This document shows positions 30,819 to 34,082 of a DNA stretch of 34,082 nt, in pieces. Source of the stretch: a virus. The stretch lies in the IMG/VR virus record IMGVR_UViG_3300037584_002957, positions 1 to 34,082 of that record. One strand, written 5' to 3'. Below the pieces are notes generated by a model. The model had not been told where the DNA came from. It saw nothing but the letters and a program-made list of their open reading frames with translations, and did not search any database. Each line of letters starts with the position of its first letter. Positions within the stretch are counted from its first letter, which is position 1. The position numbers and the translations under genes were made by a program.

Positions 30819-32306
30819 TTAAACAGTACCTTGAATAAGAACGTGCTGATTAGCAGATCTTGTTACTAGACAACACTCTGAACGGTAGTGGAACTTAGCG
30901 ATATCTTGTGTATCGTTAGTGAAACCAAGAACGCCACCACCAGTTACCCAGTGCTCCATCTCACGGTTGTAACCGCCAGCAGCCTTGAAGTTCATTTCTA
31001 GAGCAGGAGCTCTTTCACCTGAACGTGGATCTACTACGTTAGCAAGAGGAATCATTACACCAGCACATAGTCTGTTGTGAACATCGTCATTACCAAGAAG
31101 TGTTGGATCGTTAAGAAGCTTGAAGCTGTTCTTGTGGAACGTGTATCCGCCACGAGAGAAAGACTTAAACCCAAGGTTTAGAGCCATGTCTCTGTCGTTG
31201 TTGAAAGCTCCGAAGCTTGCAGCAACACCTGCAGTAACGTTAGCACCAGCACCAGCACCAGCAACCATATCGTCAAGAAGAAGGTCTTGGCGAGTAGCTG
31301 AGTAAACAGCATATTCAGCAGGACATCCGTTCTTATCCATCTCCTTAATTAGAGCATCTAGGTCAGTAAGACCAGCAGAACCGATAAGGTCTGAAGTTAC
31401 CATACCACGATCTTCTAATGCTGAGAAGTATCCCTCAGTACCGTCGATATCAGTGATACCGTTTGAAGTATCGATGTTAGTTACTTTTTGTCCCATGAGC
31501 ATAATCATCTCACGCTTATCCATAAAGCGCTGACGAGTATCCATCTCAGACTTGATGTAGTAACGGAAATCTCCACCACCTACGTCGATGTAACCGATGT
31601 TAGTAGCTTGTGATCCAGAAACCTCAAAAGACTCCTTTACGATAGCGTAAGGGTTAGTTCTCTTAACAACGTTAGACTCTAGGAAACGATCTGGTTGATC
31701 AGAACCTTGAGCAAACATGTTACCGATAATAGGCATCGTGTATGTCTGCTCATCAACTAAAGCTACAGTTGGGGCAGCAGCACCGTCAGCAGCGTTAGCT
31801 CCAAGAAGAGGCTTAGTAGTAAAACCTGTTGCAGTAGCAGCAGTAACTAATAAGCGGTCAACACCGTTGATAAGAAGAATATCTCCTACACGACAAATAA
31901 CTTGAGCAGAAGAAGCATCAGTAAAAGATCCTCCATCAGCAGTAGCAACTCCGTCAAAGATTAATCCTCCAGCAATATCTGTAAGGTTAGTTGCTTGAGC
32001 ACCTCCATCTTTGTCAACAGCACTAGCAATAGTAGCAGTTTGTGTTTGGTGTAGACGAGCTTCCTCGTAGTACTGAACATTATCAGCAGTACCATTTGAC
32101 TTGATAGCTCCAGTCATTTTTAAAAATCCAGAAATGCCTTGATTACCGAAAGACTTCGATAACTTAGCACGTACGTCTGGGGCGTTTACTTCATCAATGA
32201 AGTCGAACAACGAAGTATACTTCGTTGGATCTGCTAAATTATACAGGTTGTTATTGATGCCTTTAGGGGCAGAGCTAAACGTACCTGTAGATTGTGAAAT
32301 AGCCAT
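30819..32306 (-). CDS. Major capsid protein (495 aa)
   Basis: 495 residues, suitable for an HK97-fold capsid protein, encoded right after a scaffold-like gene. The N-terminal arm (MAISQSTGTFSSAPKGINN) is followed by VRAKLSKSFGNQGISGFL and YYEEARLHQTQTATIAS. Residues about 95-185 form an Ala/Gly/Asp-rich beta insertion that may decorate the surface. Conserved-looking parts are TRQRFMDKREMIMLMGQK, YAVYSATRQDLL and the C-terminal FHYRSECCLVTRSANQH. A Gly-Ala loop (VAGAGAGANVTAG) lies near 340. The codon use is C/G-richer than in neighbouring genes (for example repeated GCAGCA), as in highly expressed genes. Assigned by order and composition, since no exact match was recalled. Confidence 0.75.
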   Translation of the reverse strand: MAISQSTGTFSSAPKGINNNLYNLADPTKYTSLFDFIDEVNAPDVRAKLSKSFGNQGISGFLKMTGAIKSNGTADNVQYYEEARLHQTQTATIASAVDKDGGAQATNLTDIAGGLIFDGVATADGGSFTDASSAQVICRVGDILLINGVDRLLVTAATATGFTTKPLLGANAADGAAAPTVALVDEQTYTMPIIGNMFAQGSDQPDRFLESNVVKRTNPYAIVKESFEVSGSQATNIGYIDVGGGDFRYYIKSEMDTRQRFMDKREMIMLMGQKVTNIDTSNGITDIDGTEGYFSALEDRGMVTSDLIGSAGLTDLDALIKEMDKNGCPAEYAVYSATRQDLLLDDMVAGAGAGANVTAGVAASFGAFNNDRDMALNLGFKSFSRGGYTFHKNSFKLLNDPTLLGNDDVHNRLCAGVMIPLANVVDPRSGERAPALEMNFKAAGGYNREMEHWVTGGGVLGFTNDTQDIAKFHYRSECCLVTRSANQHVLIQGTV

Positions 32307-32324
32307 GATTTACAATTTTTGTAG

Positions 32325-33401
32325 TTATACTTTAAATGTCATGCCAGTGCTACCTCCGAGTGCGTTTAATAATTGTTCATCAAGTTTATTTCTTTGATCT
32401 GGTTGTTGATTGATATTTGGTCTGCTTGCGTCAACATTAGCTGCTTGTGCTACAACACCTTTTCTCCCATCGCTTAATCCTTGATTATAGATTGACGATA
32501 CGATACTATCTATGTTGTCTACAAGAGCCCTGTGTGCATTTAGCTTATCAAAGTTCCAATCTCCAGAATCACTTACGTAATCGTTGAAGTACTCATCAAG
32601 CTTTGAGTTTTTTTGTACAAGCTGCTTTCTGTAGTTGTCGTCAATACCAAACTTAAACGTTTCGCTTCCTGGTAAATCAAACTCTAAATAACCAAAGTTA
32701 TTTGTTCTAGCAGACATGCTATTAACCCAATCCTCGTCGATAGGACTATCCATGTTGCTCGTTTCTAGTGCAGGAGCTTCGTATGAAGATCTTAATTCTG
32801 TAATAGATTTACGAGCTTTTTCCGCATCCATTTTAAGCTGAAGCTTAGACAACTTTATTTCGTCTTCACTGTGGTAATCCTGGTCTAGCTTGTACTTGTT
32901 TTTAAGTAACAGAGCTACATCATCAGATGTAAGACTAGGGTTTTCAGCGGAAACTTGCAAACGCACTAAGGACATCTCATCCATTTCGGATGGATCTAAT
33001 GATTGGTATCTATACCACTCCTCTGGTGTTCTACCAGTTTCTACGACGAATTTGTTGATCGCTGCTACACGCTCATCAATTTCTACGGGTTTATAAGAAA
33101 TAGCTTCAGAAATAGAATCAAAACTATCGAAGTCTTTACCCAGCCTTTCGCTTAGGAATTGAAGAACTTCTTGGTCTACATTTATGTCTTCTGCTTTCGC
33201 TTCTTGTTGTACAGGCTGTTCAGCCTGTGGTGCTTCTACCTGTTGAGTTTGTGGCTCTGGGGTAGGTGATGAAACCTCGGCGTCAGGTTGTGCCTGAACC
33301 TCGGTTTCTTGTGGCTCCTGCGTAGGAGCTTCTTGCGTAGGTGGCTCATCGCTGATAGCGAAGCCAGCTGACGCCATTGCTTCTTCTAAGTCTTTATTCA
33401 T
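32325..33401 (-). CDS. Scaffolding / capsid assembly protein (358 aa)
   Basis: The first 75 residues are disordered and rich in Pro, Gln and Glu (EPPTQEAPTQEPQETEVQAQ). The rest is mainly helical and acidic (INVDQEVLQFLSERLGKDFD, LSKLQLKMDAEKARKSITEL), and it ends with a short basic-containing tail (QPDQRNKLDEQLLNALGG). A highly acidic, helical protein directly upstream of the major capsid gene is the hallmark of podoviral scaffolds such as T7 gp9. An 18-nt gap separates it from the capsid gene. It acts in procapsid assembly and is expected to leave before or during packaging. Confidence 0.72.
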   Translation of the reverse strand: MNKDLEEAMASAGFAISDEPPTQEAPTQEPQETEVQAQPDAEVSSPTPEPQTQQVEAPQAEQPVQQEAKAEDINVDQEVLQFLSERLGKDFDSFDSISEAISYKPVEIDERVAAINKFVVETGRTPEEWYRYQSLDPSEMDEMSLVRLQVSAENPSLTSDDVALLLKNKYKLDQDYHSEDEIKLSKLQLKMDAEKARKSITELRSSYEAPALETSNMDSPIDEDWVNSMSARTNNFGYLEFDLPGSETFKFGIDDNYRKQLVQKNSKLDEYFNDYVSDSGDWNFDKLNAHRALVDNIDSIVSSIYNQGLSDGRKGVVAQAANVDASRPNINQQPDQRNKLDEQLLNALGGSTGMTFKV

Positions 33402-33428
33402 ATTACATTAAATTTATTTATATACGTT

Positions 33429-33965
33429 TTAGTACTCTACGTGGAATACTATTCTAAGATCATCTGTTGCAGTAAAGTTTAAAGTACCTACATCTAAACC
33501 TGCTACATAGCAAGTGTTTCCTACGCCTGTACTCATATCGCCTTGCAATACAATTCCTAGATCTCCAATATTCATATTACCTACAGCCAAAGTGTTTTCT
33601 GCTCTGTGGCCTATCATAAATCTTACTTTAGGGATTTCATTATTCATTGCATCAGCCTCATCAGTAAGCTTGCATAACCCTAAAAATTTATTTTTAACAA
33701 AATTAGGTGCAGTAATATCTGCTGCTGCATGGGCTGTTCCTAAATCACCCCCACTATTATCTTTAAAAAACAAAAGATGCATTGAGTCTCCATCAACTGT
33801 TGTCGGAGCAACCGTTCCATTTTGATCACCTACGTAAGCAAAGACACTTAAAAGTTTACAATGCTTTGCAGGTAGAGTTATTGCTGTTAAGTTAAAAACA
33901 ACATCTTTAGCGGTGTGCGCTCCTGCTACTACTGTTGGTTGTATTTCTATTGTTGAAAATCCCAT
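33429..33965 (-). CDS. Hypothetical beta-rich virion-region protein (178 aa)
   Basis: The protein is beta-rich and small-residue rich: MGFSTIEIQPTVVAGAHTAK, FNLTAITLPAKHCKLLSVFA, GDSMHLLFFKDNSGGDLG, and ending DDLRIVFHVEY. It is encoded 27 nt before the scaffold. The upstream truncated gene ends in a comparable way (SVEYGFWSV), which hints at related proteins in tandem, possibly head decoration or fibre-like proteins. No family is recognised, and the position upstream of the scaffold is otherwise where portal and packaging genes lie in T7 order. Confidence 0.6.
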   Translation of the reverse strand: MGFSTIEIQPTVVAGAHTAKDVVFNLTAITLPAKHCKLLSVFAYVGDQNGTVAPTTVDGDSMHLLFFKDNSGGDLGTAHAAADITAPNFVKNKFLGLCKLTDEADAMNNEIPKVRFMIGHRAENTLAVGNMNIGDLGIVLQGDMSTGVGNTCYVAGLDVGTLNFTATDDLRIVFHVEY

Positions 33966-33978
33966 AGTTTCTTAATTA

Positions 33979-34082
33979 TTAAACAGACCAAAATCCGTAT
34001 TCTACAGATGTCGCCCCTCCGTATGATTCAGCTGTAATAGCTAAAGCGTTATACAGTGGGAAGAAAGCAAACTCTCCAACTC
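33979..34082 (-). CDS. Partial CDS cut by the window edge (C-terminal 34 residues)
   Basis: The minus-strand frame is open from the edge to TAA at 33981-33979 and gives VGEFAFFPLYNALAITAESY followed by GGATSVEYGFWSV. It ends 13 nt before the start of the 178-aa gene. The hydrophobic and aromatic beta-like composition suggests a virion component, and the ending recalls the end of the next gene. Too little is visible to name it. Confidence 0.5.
   Translation of the reverse strand, partial: VGEFAFFPLYNALAITAESYGGATSVEYGFWSV

Noticed and set aside
1-34082. CRISPR array, diversity-generating retroelement or insertion sequence
   Set aside because: No regularly spaced repeats, no reverse transcriptase, no transposase or terminal inverted repeats were seen. 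The only repeats are the 37-nt gene-duplication pair and the hexanucleotide tract.

Overview
The window looks like about 34 kb of a tailed-phage genome, probably a short-tailed (podovirus-type) phage of a marine or freshwater Bacteroidetes (flavobacterium-like) host. The host guess rests on three things seen here: two matches to the Bacteroidetes promoter -7 box TAnnTTTG, start codons without clear Shine-Dalgarno sequences, and a BT4734/VirE_N-type primase-like domain, a family common in Bacteroidetes and their phages. Both ends of the window cut through genes. No terminase, portal, DNA polymerase, integrase or repressor is visible, so the genome continues outside. Nothing here shows lysogeny.

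Layout: positions 1-8,000 are on the + strand and 8,071-34,082 on the - strand, so the two blocks converge near 8.0 kb. The + strand starts with about ten tiny, tightly overlapping, mostly acidic genes (1-2,004). A structured non-coding stretch follows (2,005-2,225) and ends in a good Bacteroidetes-type promoter. Downstream is a replication and recombination operon: an exported or membrane-anchored protein, a small DnaA-domain-IV-like HTH protein, an SSB-like protein, a tRNA-like element, an ERF ssDNA-annealing protein, a PD-(D/E)XK exonuclease, a second HTH-like protein, a VirE_N/RecA-fold primase-helicase, a T7 endonuclease I-like resolvase and three small genes.

The - strand is the virion and lysis block, read right to left: a gene cut by the window edge, a 178-aa protein, scaffold, major capsid protein, a 134-aa protein, a 284-aa protein, two neck/ring (tail tubular A-like) proteins, a 1758-aa tail nozzle/stabilisation protein, and three internal virion (ejection) proteins of 287, 1179 and 3065 aa. 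It ends with an M15 endolysin and a GTA-type 3TM holin. A rho-independent terminator and a TAnnTTTG box between the head and neck genes suggest separate transcription of head and tail modules.

Working model: SSB, ERF and exonuclease form a SynExo recombination cassette, the VirE_N-helicase primes and unwinds, and the resolvase clears junctions. The three internal proteins would form a T7 gp14/15/16-like ejectosome. Its middle member carries a cell-wall hydrolase, and its largest member (27% of the window) carries two HExxH metallopeptidase-like motifs and resembles polyvalent proteins injected with DNA. The most unusual items are this giant protein, the tRNA-like element with an abnormal anticodon arm, the hairpin over the resolvase start codon and the exported early protein.
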